A stretch of DNA of 64,000 nt from Chitinophaga ginsengisegetis. GTDB taxonomy: Bacteria; Bacteroidota; Bacteroidia; Chitinophagales; Chitinophagaceae. The notes beneath the pieces were generated by a model that was given only the letters and a program-made list of their open reading frames with translations, had not been told where the DNA came from and did not search any database. This document shows, piece by piece, positions 10,021-17,993 of the stretch (position 1 is its first letter; each line of letters starts with the position of its first letter). The DNA lies in contig NZ_FUZZ01000001.1 in NCBI RefSeq assembly GCF_900168065.1, forward strand, positions 1 through 64,000, read 5' to 3'. The position numbers and the translations under genes were made by a program.

Positions 10021-10228
10021 TAGCAGGGGAATCAAATTCGATTTTATCAAAAAAACAGAACAATCAGAGCTGATTTTTAAAGTTTTTCTCGCTTTTTTGC
10101 TTAAAAATCAATTAAAAGAATCACAAATCACTGTTTTTATTTGGCAGTCTTTTACTTTGAGTCTAAATTTAGCGCTTTGTATTTTTTGGGTAGAAAATTG
10201 AATTAAGAAAGTAGTCACAACTCCTCTA

Positions 10229-11440
10229 ATGAAGCGATTGAAAGCATTAAGTATTATCTTAACCATATCGGGTATTGCAATTATCTCCAGCTGTCAGAGC
10301 AATGCAGCAAGAAGGGAAGAAAGTAAAAGGAAAGCAGCAGCAGATTCAGTACGCTTTACTATAGGACTATCAGCCGCGGAAAAAGAAGCCATCCTTAAAT
10401 CACCGCGTACGAAACAAATGCAACAGGAACTGGAAGCGTTTTACAACGGGAAGCTGCTACGCAGCGGCTTTAACGGCTCCATCATAGTGGCAAGAAAAGG
10501 GGTGGTTATCTTTGAAAAATATCATGGCTATGAAAACTCCCGGACTAAAACACCGGTGATAGATAGTTCTTCTTTTCAGCTGGCTTCTGTAACAAAAACC
10601 TTTACCGGCGCAGCAGTGATGTGGCTGGTACAAAATGAGAAGCTGAGCCTGGAAGATTCCCTGCAAAAATTCTTTCCCGAATTTCCTTATAAAGGAATCA
10701 ATGTCCGTATGCTCCTGAACCACCGGAGCGGCCTGCCTAACTATCTTTATTTCTGCGATAGCTTATGGAAAGAGGAAGCCAACTTTATTACCAATGGTGA
10801 GGTGATCAAATTAATGGAACAACATAAGCCCGCCATGCAACATTTGCCGGGTACGCATTTCCAGTATTGCAACACCAACTATCTCCTCCTTGCTTCTATT
10901 ATTGAAAAGGTAAGTGGACAAAAATATGCCGACTTCATGCAGCAAACCATTTTCGGGCCACTGCATATGACCAGCACTTTTGTATACGACCCCTCCTCTG
11001 CTGTGCGCGTACATCAAACCCAGAGCCATAAATATAACGGACAGTTTGAACCGGATACTTATTTCGACGGCGTAATGGGCGATAAAGGCATTTACAGTAG
11101 TGCCAGGGATATGCTCAAATGGGACCAGGCGCTTTATTCCGGCCAGTTCCTGAATGAAGCAACCTTAAAGGCCGCCTACACGCCTTACAGCAATGAAAAA
11201 CCAGGTGTCCGCAATTACGGACTGGGATGGCGGCTCATGGTGTATCCCGACAGTACAAAAAATATCATTTATCACAATGGCTGGTGGCATGGTAACAATA
11301 CAGTGTTCTATCGTTTCATACAGGATTCTACCACCCTTGTTATCTTAGGAAACAAATACAACCGCGGTATTTACCAGGCAGTAAAACCTATACGCGATAT
11401 CATTGGTCATGGTGATGGTGAAGAAGCGGGAGAAGAATAA
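10229..11440 (+). CDS. Serine hydrolase of the class C beta-lactamase / penicillin-binding fold, lipoprotein
   Basis: 403 residues. It has a lipoprotein signal with Cys22 (AIISSC) and then a basic linker. The three signature motifs of the family are present: SVTK with Ser120 and Lys123, YCN at 213-215 replacing the usual YxN, and HNG near residue 350. This fold covers penicillin-binding proteins, esterases and D-aminopeptidases, and the motifs do not settle which. It is unlikely to be a resistance enzyme, because the periplasmic lipoprotein form and the HNG triad are typical of the house-keeping esterase/peptidase branch. It is a monocistronic gene with its own terminator. Confidence 0.85.
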   Translation: MKRLKALSIILTISGIAIISSCQSNAARREESKRKAAADSVRFTIGLSAAEKEAILKSPRTKQMQQELEAFYNGKLLRSGFNGSIIVARKGVVIFEKYHGYENSRTKTPVIDSSSFQLASVTKTFTGAAVMWLVQNEKLSLEDSLQKFFPEFPYKGINVRMLLNHRSGLPNYLYFCDSLWKEEANFITNGEVIKLMEQHKPAMQHLPGTHFQYCNTNYLLLASIIEKVSGQKYADFMQQTIFGPLHMTSTFVYDPSSAVRVHQTQSHKYNGQFEPDTYFDGVMGDKGIYSSARDMLKWDQALYSGQFLNEATLKAAYTPYSNEKPGVRNYGLGWRLMVYPDSTKNIIYHNGWWHGNNTVFYRFIQDSTTLVILGNKYNRGIYQAVKPIRDIIGHGDGEEAGEE

Positions 11441-11461
11441 ACAGTTAAACATCTTACTATA

Positions 11462-11503
11462 AAAAAACCAGCATAGCTTGTATAAGTTATGCTGGTTTTT
11501 TTT
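11462..11503 (+). terminator. Intrinsic terminator between convergent genes
   Basis: AACCAGCATA / TATGCTGGTT-like hairpin with one imperfect pair, flanked by A7 and T8 runs. It can serve both the hydrolase on the plus strand and the CDF gene ending at 11518 on the minus strand. Confidence 0.9.
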
Positions 11504-11517
11504 AGTGAGATGTGTTA

Positions 11518-12495
11518 CTATCCATGCTTTCTGTTGGGTAGCACGTTATCGCGGGTCCATATTATTTCGCCGGTAAATGCATGGCTCCGGACCGGGCATG
11601 CTTCTTTCAGGCAATAGTGGCAGCAGGAAGGAATACAGGGATCCATATGAATAAAAAATTCCACCTCGCTGCCCGCAAACCCTTCATTCACGAGCTTTTC
11701 AATCTTCTTCATTTCATCGTGCGCATCATTCAGCTCCAGGTAGTAAGGCAGCGTTACATGGCAATCAATATGATAGTTGTTACCATATTGCTGTACACGC
11801 ATATTATGAATATCAATCCAGTTCTCCCTGCGGTGGGCCGATAAAATAGTGATCACTTTGTCTACTATTTTCATATCCGTTTCATCCATTAACCCGGAAA
11901 TAGAACGGCGTAACAACTGGTATCCCTTGCCGAGGATCAATCCGCCCATCACCAGTGATACTGCCGGGTCCAGCCAGGTCCAGCCGGTGAAATGAATAAC
12001 AATCAACGCTGCAATCAACCCGGCGCTGCTGTATACATCGGTCATGATATGCTGGCCATTTCCCGAAATAGTAATAGAAGAAAGCTGCTTGCCGGAGCGC
12101 ACCAAATACAGTCCCAGCAGCAGGTTGGCCAGAGTGGTAGCACTTAATACCCATAAACCGCTTTCTATCCGGTGCAGTTCACGTGGCAGGATAAAATACT
12201 GGAACGTTTTCACGAGGATCAACACACCGGCGATAAAGATCATAGCGCCTTCAAAGCCGATCGAAAAGAACTCCACTTTGCCATGCCCGTAAGGATGATT
12301 GGCATCTTTCGGCTGACTGGCGAGGTAAATACTATAGCAGGCAAAACCTCCCGCCACTACGTTGATAATGGATTCCAGGGCATCAGAAAGGATGGCCACC
12401 GAATGGGTCATAAAGTACGCCGAGAATTTCGCCACCGTTAGAATAAAGCTAACAATCAGCGACACCAGTATGACGCGCAGTTCTTTTTTTAGCAA
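11518..12495 (-). CDS. Cation diffusion facilitator (CDF) metal transporter
   Basis: 325 residues. An N-terminal domain of about six membrane helices carries HSVAILSDALESIIN and the HPYGHGK motif between helices 2 and 3, as in FieF/CzcD-type Zn(II)/Fe(II)/proton antiporters. A cytoplasmic domain with the ferredoxin-like fold (HRRENWIDIHNMRVQQYG, IDCHVTLPY) follows. Unusually, the C-terminus ends in a cysteine-rich tail, MDPCIPSCCHYCLKEACPVR, with six Cys and one His after a His in the domain proper. This could bind a soft metal. The exporter role is inferred from the family; the metal is unknown. The gene stands alone next to the convergent hydrolase. Confidence 0.9.
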   Translation of the reverse strand: MLKKELRVILVSLIVSFILTVAKFSAYFMTHSVAILSDALESIINVVAGGFACYSIYLASQPKDANHPYGHGKVEFFSIGFEGAMIFIAGVLILVKTFQYFILPRELHRIESGLWVLSATTLANLLLGLYLVRSGKQLSSITISGNGQHIMTDVYSSAGLIAALIVIHFTGWTWLDPAVSLVMGGLILGKGYQLLRRSISGLMDETDMKIVDKVITILSAHRRENWIDIHNMRVQQYGNNYHIDCHVTLPYYLELNDAHDEMKKIEKLVNEGFAGSEVEFFIHMDPCIPSCCHYCLKEACPVRSHAFTGEIIWTRDNVLPNRKHG

Positions 12496-12591
12496 AGGTT
12501 CAGTTTTGTGTAATAGTAAAGGGCAAAGGTAAAGGATTATTGGCGTTTGAAAACCACTCCGGGTATTAATAAAAACATAACATAAGGCATG

Positions 12592-12621
12592 CTGATAAAG
12601 CAGTTGCAGCTATTACATTTG
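12592..12621 (+). promoter_or_regulatory. Promoter for the PhnZ-like gene
   Basis: CTG at 12592-12594 (TTG with one mismatch), 19 bases, then TACATTTG at 12614-12621. It gives a leader of about 50 bases before the ATG at 12679 and lies in the divergent gap to the CDF gene. Confidence 0.55.
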
Positions 12622-12678
12622 CGATAATGCCACGGCATACTATGAAAAAACTGTACTAACCCTTATAAACGTACGAAA

Positions 12679-13269
12679 ATGACCGGTAGTGAATCACATG
12701 CCCAATCTGTAATCAATAAAATTTTCGACCTGTATAATACATATGGCCACCAGGAATACGGTGAGCAGGTAACGATGCTGATGCATATGATGCAAGCGGC
12801 GCTCATAGCAGAAAGCACCGGCTTTGACGATGAAATGATCGTCGCCGCATTCCTGCACGACATTGGTCACTTTTTTGAAAATGCCCCCCAGATGGGCGGT
12901 CTCGGTACCCGCGCACACGACGACCTGGGCAGCGCTTTCCTGCTGGAATGCGGCTTTCCGGAGCGGATGGCACAGCTGGTAGGCAGTCATGTTGCAGCGA
13001 AACGCTACCTCACCTGGTCCGACAGCGCCTATTACGACACACTCTCTGAAGCCAGCAAACAAACCCTGGAATACCAGGGTGGCCCCATGAGCGAAGAAGA
13101 GGCGCTGGCATTCCGCAGTGATCCTTTATTTCATCAATACATCCAGATCAGGATCTGGGATGATATGGGCAAGGAAACGGATATGCCGGTAAATCCCGAA
13201 GACGTAGAGCGGATGCGCGAGAAAACGCTTGCTTACCTGCTGGCAAACAGTACTTCTGATAATAATTAG
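12679..13269 (+). CDS. PhnZ-like HD-domain mixed-valence diiron oxygenase
   Basis: 196 residues, cytoplasmic. Conserved positions are His36, the HD pair His60-Asp61 with His64, His80, His104, Lys108 and Asp161. They occur with YGEQ near residue 27 and EYQGGPMS near 132. Their spacing is that of PhnZ and TmpB, HD-fold enzymes that use a diiron centre and O2 to cleave hydroxylated phosphonates, rather than hydrolyse phosphates. A partner 2-oxoglutarate dioxygenase (PhnY/TmpA) is not in the window, so the substrate is uncertain. Other possibilities are a myo-inositol-oxygenase-like or simple HD hydrolase role. The next gene starts 25 bases downstream and is probably co-transcribed. Confidence 0.75.
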   Translation: MTGSESHAQSVINKIFDLYNTYGHQEYGEQVTMLMHMMQAALIAESTGFDDEMIVAAFLHDIGHFFENAPQMGGLGTRAHDDLGSAFLLECGFPERMAQLVGSHVAAKRYLTWSDSAYYDTLSEASKQTLEYQGGPMSEEEALAFRSDPLFHQYIQIRIWDDMGKETDMPVNPEDVERMREKTLAYLLANSTSDNN

Positions 13270-13294
13270 CACCTGTGTATTAAATTGCAGGTCT

Positions 13295-13810
13295 ATGGAT
13301 CTGCGCGCTGAAATTTTATCGGAGCACTCCCGTGCCCAATCACTCCACATTGCTGCATGGATAGGCCCTCATCCGGAGCGGTTTGCCGCATTGATACATT
13401 TATTCCTGCACGACGAATACCGCGTGGTACAGCGGGCGGCGTGGATTGTGAGCTTTGTGGCAGAAAGGCACCCGGAGTTGCTTACCCCTCACCTGCCGGC
13501 GATGGTAGCCAGGATGGAGGAAACAGGTATGCCTGTAGCAGTGAGGAGGAATGTATTAAGGGTATTGCAATACCTGCGCATCCCTGAGTCCCTGCAAGGG
13601 CCGGTGATGAACAGTTGTTTTGCCTTCCTGGAAGATCCGCTGGAAACCGTAGCGGTGAAAGCATTTTCCATGACGATACTGGCTAACCTGGCAAAAGATT
13701 ATCCCGACATCAAAAACGAGATCCGGCTGCTGATAGCAGCAGAGCTGGAAAATAATCCCACGCCTGGCATCCGTTCCAGGGCGCGGAGAGTGTTGAAAGA
13801 AATACAATAG
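13295..13810 (+). CDS. HEAT-repeat-like protein of unknown function
   Basis: 171 residues, all-helical in character, with alternating pairs of amphipathic helices (RFAALIHLFLHDEYRVVQRA, then a similar VRRNVLRVLQYLR) as in HEAT/PBS-type scaffolds. No catalytic motif, signal peptide or membrane segment is visible. The start is placed at ATG 13295, because the upstream frame overlaps the preceding gene and starts with an unlikely hydrophobic leader. It follows the PhnZ-like gene by 25 bases on the same strand, which suggests a joint role. It could be a general protein-protein scaffold. The function is not known. Confidence 0.65.
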   Translation: MDLRAEILSEHSRAQSLHIAAWIGPHPERFAALIHLFLHDEYRVVQRAAWIVSFVAERHPELLTPHLPAMVARMEETGMPVAVRRNVLRVLQYLRIPESLQGPVMNSCFAFLEDPLETVAVKAFSMTILANLAKDYPDIKNEIRLLIAAELENNPTPGIRSRARRVLKEIQ

Positions 13811-13830
13811 CGGGTTACACGCTAAAAGCA

Positions 13831-13875
13831 AAAGCAGCGCAACAAGGTATAATACCCTGCTGTGCTGCTTTTTTA
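13831..13875. terminator. Bidirectional terminator between the HEAT-like gene and infC
   Basis: AAAGCAGC arm, inner GGTAT/ATACC stem, and GCTGCTTTTTT arm. It ends the plus-strand unit and, with its A-tract, probably also infC on the minus strand. Confidence 0.85.
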
Positions 13876-13893
13876 ATGTGATATAACCATCGG

Positions 13894-14601
13894 CTATGCG
13901 TTAGCATCTCCTGCTGCGTCAGCGGCTGGAGGCGTAACGGGCGCCTTTGCTTCTCTTGGTTCTCTTGGCTCCCTCGGTTCCTTGGGTTCTCTTGGTTCCT
14001 TAGGTTCTTTTTCCTTCTTTTTCGCTGCTTTAGGAGCAAAGATGGCGATCATACGCTTACCTTCCATGGTAGGCATACTTTCCAGACCACCTACTTCTGC
14101 CAGCCTTTCAGCAAACTTCAGGAGAATCAATTCACCACGTTCCTTAAACATGATAGCACGTCCTTTAAACTGTACATAGGTTTTTACCTTGTTACCGTCT
14201 TTCAGGAAGCTTTCAGCATGTTTCGCTTTAAAATCGAAGTCATGGTCGTCGGTGTTAGGCGTAAAGCGAATTTCTTTCACTTCACTTTTGTGCGCCTTCG
14301 CCTTCATTTCCTTTTCCTTCTTTTTCTTTTCGTAGAGGAATTTATTGTAGTCGATGATACGACAAACGGGAGGCACAGCATTAGGGGAAATCTCCACCAG
14401 GTCTAAACCCTGTTCCTCAGCCATACGCAGCGCATCCTCTGTTTTGTAGACACCTACCTCAATATTTTCACCTACAAGTCGTACCTCAGGAACGCGTATC
14501 ATCCTGTTAGTACGATGTTCTTGTTGTTGTTCCCTGCGGAAGTTGGGGTTTCTTCCCCGGTTGTTGCCGCCAAAACTGCTTGGTCTGGGTCTTTGTTGCA
14601 T
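13894..14601 (-). CDS. infC: Translation initiation factor IF-3
   Basis: 235 residues. IF-3 binds the 30S subunit and governs initiator tRNA and start-codon selection. The N-domain starts around residue 33 (IRVPEVRLVGENIEVGVYKT), the linker contains the typical KKKKEKEMKAK, and the C-domain has EIRFTPNTDDHDF and FKGRAIMF. Two additions are seen: a basic, glycine/asparagine-rich N-terminal 30 residues and a C-terminal tail of about 40 residues built from KEPREP repeats ending in a short alanine-rich segment. It starts with ATG, not the rare AUU start of E. coli. It follows thrS by 170 bases but is not followed by rpmI and rplT. The repeated tail is probably disordered. Confidence 0.95.
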   Translation of the reverse strand: MQQRPRPSSFGGNNRGRNPNFRREQQQEHRTNRMIRVPEVRLVGENIEVGVYKTEDALRMAEEQGLDLVEISPNAVPPVCRIIDYNKFLYEKKKKEKEMKAKAHKSEVKEIRFTPNTDDHDFDFKAKHAESFLKDGNKVKTYVQFKGRAIMFKERGELILLKFAERLAEVGGLESMPTMEGKRMIAIFAPKAAKKKEKEPKEPREPKEPREPREPREAKAPVTPPAADAAGDANA

Positions 14602-14771
14602 TAAGAAAAATAAAATTAATTAATTAATTGTCCATTTAGTCCGTGGTCCACATATCGTCCAGGGACCAAAAACAATCTTTACAAAAATACGGGGAAAATT
14701 ACAGCAATTAACATACCTCAATCGAGTAATGTTCATTGTTTTATATACCTTTTTTCCACATTTATGCGATG

Positions 14772-16733
14772 TTATTCAATTGGCTTCCGGTTTGCTACCT
14801 CTTCGTTTATCATAGTGGTAAACTGCCCGAGTTGCATAGTTCCCAAATCACCTTTTGACTGACGACGAACGGCTACTACATTATCAGCTGCTTCTTTTTC
14901 ACCGAGTACGAGCATGTACGGAATCTTTGCCAGCTCTGCTTCCCGGATCTTCTTACCTATTTTTTCGCTTCTGTCATCTATTTCAGCGCGAATTTCCGCT
15001 TTTTTTAGCAATTCTGCTACTTTTTCTGCATACGCCTGGCTTTTATCACTGATAGGCAGGATCTTCACCTGTGTTGGCGCTAACCACAACGGGAATTTAC
15101 CGGCACAGTGTTCGATCAGTACAGCAATAAAGCGTTCCAGTGAACCAAATGGCGCACGGTGGATCATTACCGGGCGGTGTTTCTGGTTGTCTGCCCCGAT
15201 GTACTCCAGCTCAAAGCGTTCCGGCAGGTTATAATCCACCTGGATGGTACCAAGCTGCCATTTGCGGCCCAGCGCATCCTTCACCATGAAGTCGAGCTTA
15301 GGACCATAGAAGGCCGCTTCGCCATATTCCACTACGGTGTTAAGGCCCTTTTCTGCTGCAGACTCAATAATGGCCTGCTCCGCCAGATCCCAGTTTTCAT
15401 CGGTTCCGATGTACTTGCTGCGATCATCTTTATCGCGCAGCGAGATCTGGGCAGTGAAATCCGTAAAGCTAAGGCTGTTGAATACATACATCACCAGGTC
15501 TATCACTTTCTGGAATTCTTCCTTCACCTGGTCCGGACGGCAAAACAGATGCGCATCATCCTGGGTAAATCCTCTTACACGGGTAAGGCCATGCAGTTCA
15601 CCATGCTGCTCATAACGGTATACGGTACCGAATTCGGCAAAACGCACGGGTAAGTCTTTGTACGACTTTGGCGATACCTTATACAGCTCGCAGTGATGCG
15701 GGCAGTTCATGGGTTTCAGCATAAACTCCTCACCTTCTTCCGGTGTATGGATCGGCTGAAAACTGTCTTTACCATATTTTTCGTAGTGACCAGAAGTCAC
15801 GTACAGATTTTTATTCCCGATATGCGGTGTTACTACCGGCAGGTAACCGCTGGCCAGCTGGGCTTCCTGGAGGAAACGCTGCAGGCGTTCGCGCAACATG
15901 GCGCCTTTGGGTAACCACATCGGTAAACCCAAACCTACTTTTTCAGAGAAGGCAAACAGTTCCAGTTCCTTACCCAGTTTGCGGTGATCACGTTTCTTGG
16001 CTTCCTCTATCAGGGCCAGGTATTCATCCAGCTCTTTCTGATTAGGGAAGGTAATGCCGTAGATGCGGGTAAGCATCTTATTTTTTTCACTGCCGCGCCA
16101 GTAAGCGCCTGCAATGCTGGTAAGCTTGATGGATTTGATAAAGCCGGTATTCGGAATATGCGGTCCGCGGCAAAGATCTGTGAATCCGCCCTGGGTATAG
16201 AAAGTGATGCTTCCGTCAGGTAATTCATTGATCGTTTCTATTTTATACGGATCGCCTTTTTCAGTAAAATAAGTCAGTGCATCTGCCTTACTTACTTCTT
16301 TGCGCACGTATTCGCTGTTGTGTTTAGACAGCTCCACCATTTTTGCTTCGATCGCTTTCAGATCTTCTTCAGAAATGGTGCGGTCGCCCAAATCAATATC
16401 GTAATAGAATCCGTTTTCAATTGAAGGGCCATAGCCGAGTTTTACGCCGGGGTACAGGGCTTCCAGTGCTTCGGCCATCAGATGCGCCGAGGAATGCCAC
16501 ATTGTTGCTTTACCATCCTTATCCACCCACGTCAGCAGCTGCAGCGTGCTATCCGTCAAAATCGGGCGTGTAGCATCCACTACCTGCCCGTTAACATTTG
16601 CTGCCAATACTTTGCGTGCCAATCCTTCGCTGATGGATTTGGCAATGTCCAATGCAGTTACTCCTGATTCATACTGACGAACTGCGCCATCCGGAAAAGT
16701 GATATTTATCATACGTTTTGCTGTTAGCGCCAT
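14772..16733 (-). CDS. thrS: Threonyl-tRNA synthetase
   Basis: 653 residues, the usual length. It charges tRNA-Thr with threonine in the cytoplasm. It has an N-terminal TGS domain (MINITFPDG onwards), the editing domain with [11 protein letters not shown], a class II core with the zinc-ligand motif [27 protein letters not shown] and a C-terminal anticodon-binding domain. The reading frame also has an in-frame ATG seven residues later (MINITFPDG), the more standard N-terminus. A leader of about 165 bases from the promoter at 16903-16932 is unusually long. The infC gene follows on the same strand. Confidence 0.97.
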   Translation of the reverse strand: MALTAKRMINITFPDGAVRQYESGVTALDIAKSISEGLARKVLAANVNGQVVDATRPILTDSTLQLLTWVDKDGKATMWHSSAHLMAEALEALYPGVKLGYGPSIENGFYYDIDLGDRTISEEDLKAIEAKMVELSKHNSEYVRKEVSKADALTYFTEKGDPYKIETINELPDGSITFYTQGGFTDLCRGPHIPNTGFIKSIKLTSIAGAYWRGSEKNKMLTRIYGITFPNQKELDEYLALIEEAKKRDHRKLGKELELFAFSEKVGLGLPMWLPKGAMLRERLQRFLQEAQLASGYLPVVTPHIGNKNLYVTSGHYEKYGKDSFQPIHTPEEGEEFMLKPMNCPHHCELYKVSPKSYKDLPVRFAEFGTVYRYEQHGELHGLTRVRGFTQDDAHLFCRPDQVKEEFQKVIDLVMYVFNSLSFTDFTAQISLRDKDDRSKYIGTDENWDLAEQAIIESAAEKGLNTVVEYGEAAFYGPKLDFMVKDALGRKWQLGTIQVDYNLPERFELEYIGADNQKHRPVMIHRAPFGSLERFIAVLIEHCAGKFPLWLAPTQVKILPISDKSQAYAEKVAELLKKAEIRAEIDDRSEKIGKKIREAELAKIPYMLVLGEKEAADNVVAVRRQSKGDLGTMQLGQFTTMINEEVANRKPIE

Positions 16734-16902
16734 ACTTTTTCATATGGGCTATATTTCCTTTATAAAATGTTTGCGAAGTTAAGAAATAGTTTGTTAGCAT
16801 TTAGATAACCATGTCCTTGAACTTAAGGATTTTAAAAATAAATATTTATACAGCGGTGTGAACACAGTTGAATTATACATTTATAATTACAAATCATTAC
16901 AA

Positions 16903-16932
16903 CAAAGGTACTATTACTTATCGCTGCCGCAA
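16903..16932 (-). promoter_or_regulatory. thrS promoter with long leader
   Basis: On the minus strand: TTG (16932-16930), a 19-base spacer, then TACCTTTG (16910-16903), a perfect fit. Transcription would begin near 16897, giving a leader of about 165 bases before the thrS start at 16733. Confidence 0.7.
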
Positions 16933-16955
16933 TACCCAGGCATCCGTCCTTATAG

Positions 16956-17042
16956 GATAAGCCGTAGATAACCCGTATATAAGCCGTAGTTAAGCCGTAT
17001 ATAAGCCATACCTATAAGATACGGTTTATCTATGGTTTATCA
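16956..17042. repeat. 11-bp iteron-like array with inverted copies
   Basis: Five direct copies of an 11-base unit, consensus GATAAGCCGTA, start at 16956, 16967, 16978, 16989 and 17000. Two copies in inverted orientation (TACGGTTTATC and TATGGTTTATC) follow. The unit is not a multiple of three, so it is not coding. One helical turn per unit places every copy on nearly the same DNA face. The array lies upstream of thrS and 300 bases before the coiled-coil gene. Confidence 0.75.
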
Positions 17043-17051
17043 GTGTCTGTA

Positions 17052-17216
17052 TTATAAGTGTAATATAAGGTTTGTAAAGGTCTCCTCTGCGTAGAACCAG
17101 TTCCATAGTCGGGTAACATCTGCAGAATCATCGGGCATATGAGGCTCAAAATCCTTTCGGGAGTACAATCCAGGCAATAATCCAAGTGCTGTTCTTAGCT
17201 CATTTATTTCAAAATA
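17052..17216 (-). pseudogene. Degenerate open frame, possible gene remnant
   Basis: An uninterrupted frame of 54 codons and a stop, read right to left, encodes a protein-like stretch with LGLLPGLYSRKDFEPHMPDD followed by WNWFYAEETF. It has an in-frame stop just upstream, no start codon near its beginning and no promoter. The composition (Trp, Phe, Pro, acidic) looks like a real coding remnant, but I do not recognise the family. It is either a decayed gene end or a chance frame. Confidence 0.25.
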
Positions 17217-17343
17217 TCATTCGTACTTAGAAGATAATAATGGGAAATCGCATTTGATATATTTAAAAGAAATATCTGTAATAACTGCGATATCGGAATA
17301 AAGAATAAATTAATTTTAATCCTGTAATAAAAAAACATTACAT

Positions 17344-17913
17344 ATGACAATTGGAAACTTAAAACTGTATGACATCTTCCGCAAGGATTTGCATTTGTCG
17401 GACGACAAAGCCCTGGAAGTTGTAAACGCAATGGATGATCATTATGAGAGGAAATCATCCGCGAAAATTGAGCAACTGGCTAATAAAGGCGAGTTGTTGG
17501 CCGTTAAAAACGAACTAAAGCAGGACATCCACACGCTCGCCACCAGGATGGATCTGATGGCCACTAAAGAGGAGTTATCAGAGGTTAAAAATGAACTTAA
17601 GCAGGAAATCCACACGCTGGCTACCCGCATGGATCTGATGGCCACTAAAGAGGAGCTGTCGGCTGTTAAAACAGGGTTAACGCTGGATATCCAGAAGGTC
17701 AAATCAGAATTGACTGTGGACATCCAAAAAGTTAAAACGGACTTGACAATGGATATCCAGAAGGTTAAATCAGAATTGACTGACACGATCAACCATGTCA
17801 AAGCAGAGCTGATCAACACGATTCACAAATCGGTACACTACGCCGCCATTGCCCAGTTTATTGCTATAGTGGCTGCTTTGGTAGGAATCATCAGGTACTG
17901 CCTGGTGAGATAA
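17344..17913 (+). CDS. Coiled-coil protein with C-terminal membrane anchor
   Basis: 189 residues. The centre holds two near-identical 27-residue repeats (ELLAVKNELKQDIHTLATRM and its second copy) followed by four to five 11-residue units of the form LTxDIQKVKSE, a hendecad pattern for a long coiled coil. The last 23 residues (IAQFIAIVAALVGIIRYC) are one hydrophobic membrane segment, so the protein is probably tail-anchored with the coil in the cytoplasm. It resembles DUF1640-type coiled-coil proteins in outline only. Copies 17491-17571 and 17572-17652 also match as DNA. The function is unknown. The start is the ATG at 17344. Confidence 0.75.
   Translation: MTIGNLKLYDIFRKDLHLSDDKALEVVNAMDDHYERKSSAKIEQLANKGELLAVKNELKQDIHTLATRMDLMATKEELSEVKNELKQEIHTLATRMDLMATKEELSAVKTGLTLDIQKVKSELTVDIQKVKTDLTMDIQKVKSELTDTINHVKAELINTIHKSVHYAAIAQFIAIVAALVGIIRYCLVR
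17491..17670 (+). repeat. 81-nt tandem repeat within the coiled-coil gene
   Basis: Two nearly identical 81-base copies (17491-17571, 17572-17652) and a truncated third copy to about 17670. Each encodes one 27-residue coiled-coil segment, so the coil has grown by in-frame duplication. Confidence 0.8.
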
Positions 17914-17921
17914 TGCCCCGC

Positions 17922-17979
17922 TACTATCACCCCATTTGTATGTACTATCACCCTTCCTGAATTCACTGTACTATCACCC
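17922..17979. repeat. Three TACTATCACCC direct repeats between convergent genes
   Basis: The 11-mer TACTATCACCC occurs at 17922, 17943 and 17969. The last two lie in longer copies that also share TGTACTATCACCC and GAATTC about 17 bases on. The motif fills the short gap between the coiled-coil gene and the TonB receptor. No terminator is visible there. Confidence 0.7.
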
Positions 17980-17993
17980 CTTTGAATTCCGGA

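Larger units (their letters stand above)
16734..17343. other. 610-base intergenic region upstream of thrS
   Basis: Holds the thrS leader and promoter, the 11-bp repeat array (16956-17042) and an open frame with protein-like composition (17052-17216, minus strand) but no start codon. Bases 17217-17340 are AT-rich, with nothing I can assign apart from the approach to the coiled-coil gene at 17344. Confidence 0.7.

Noticed and set aside
9965..10201. 78-codon open frame upstream of the serine hydrolase
   Set aside because: It crosses the clear serA promoter, has AT-driven composition and no recognisable family or promoter of its own.
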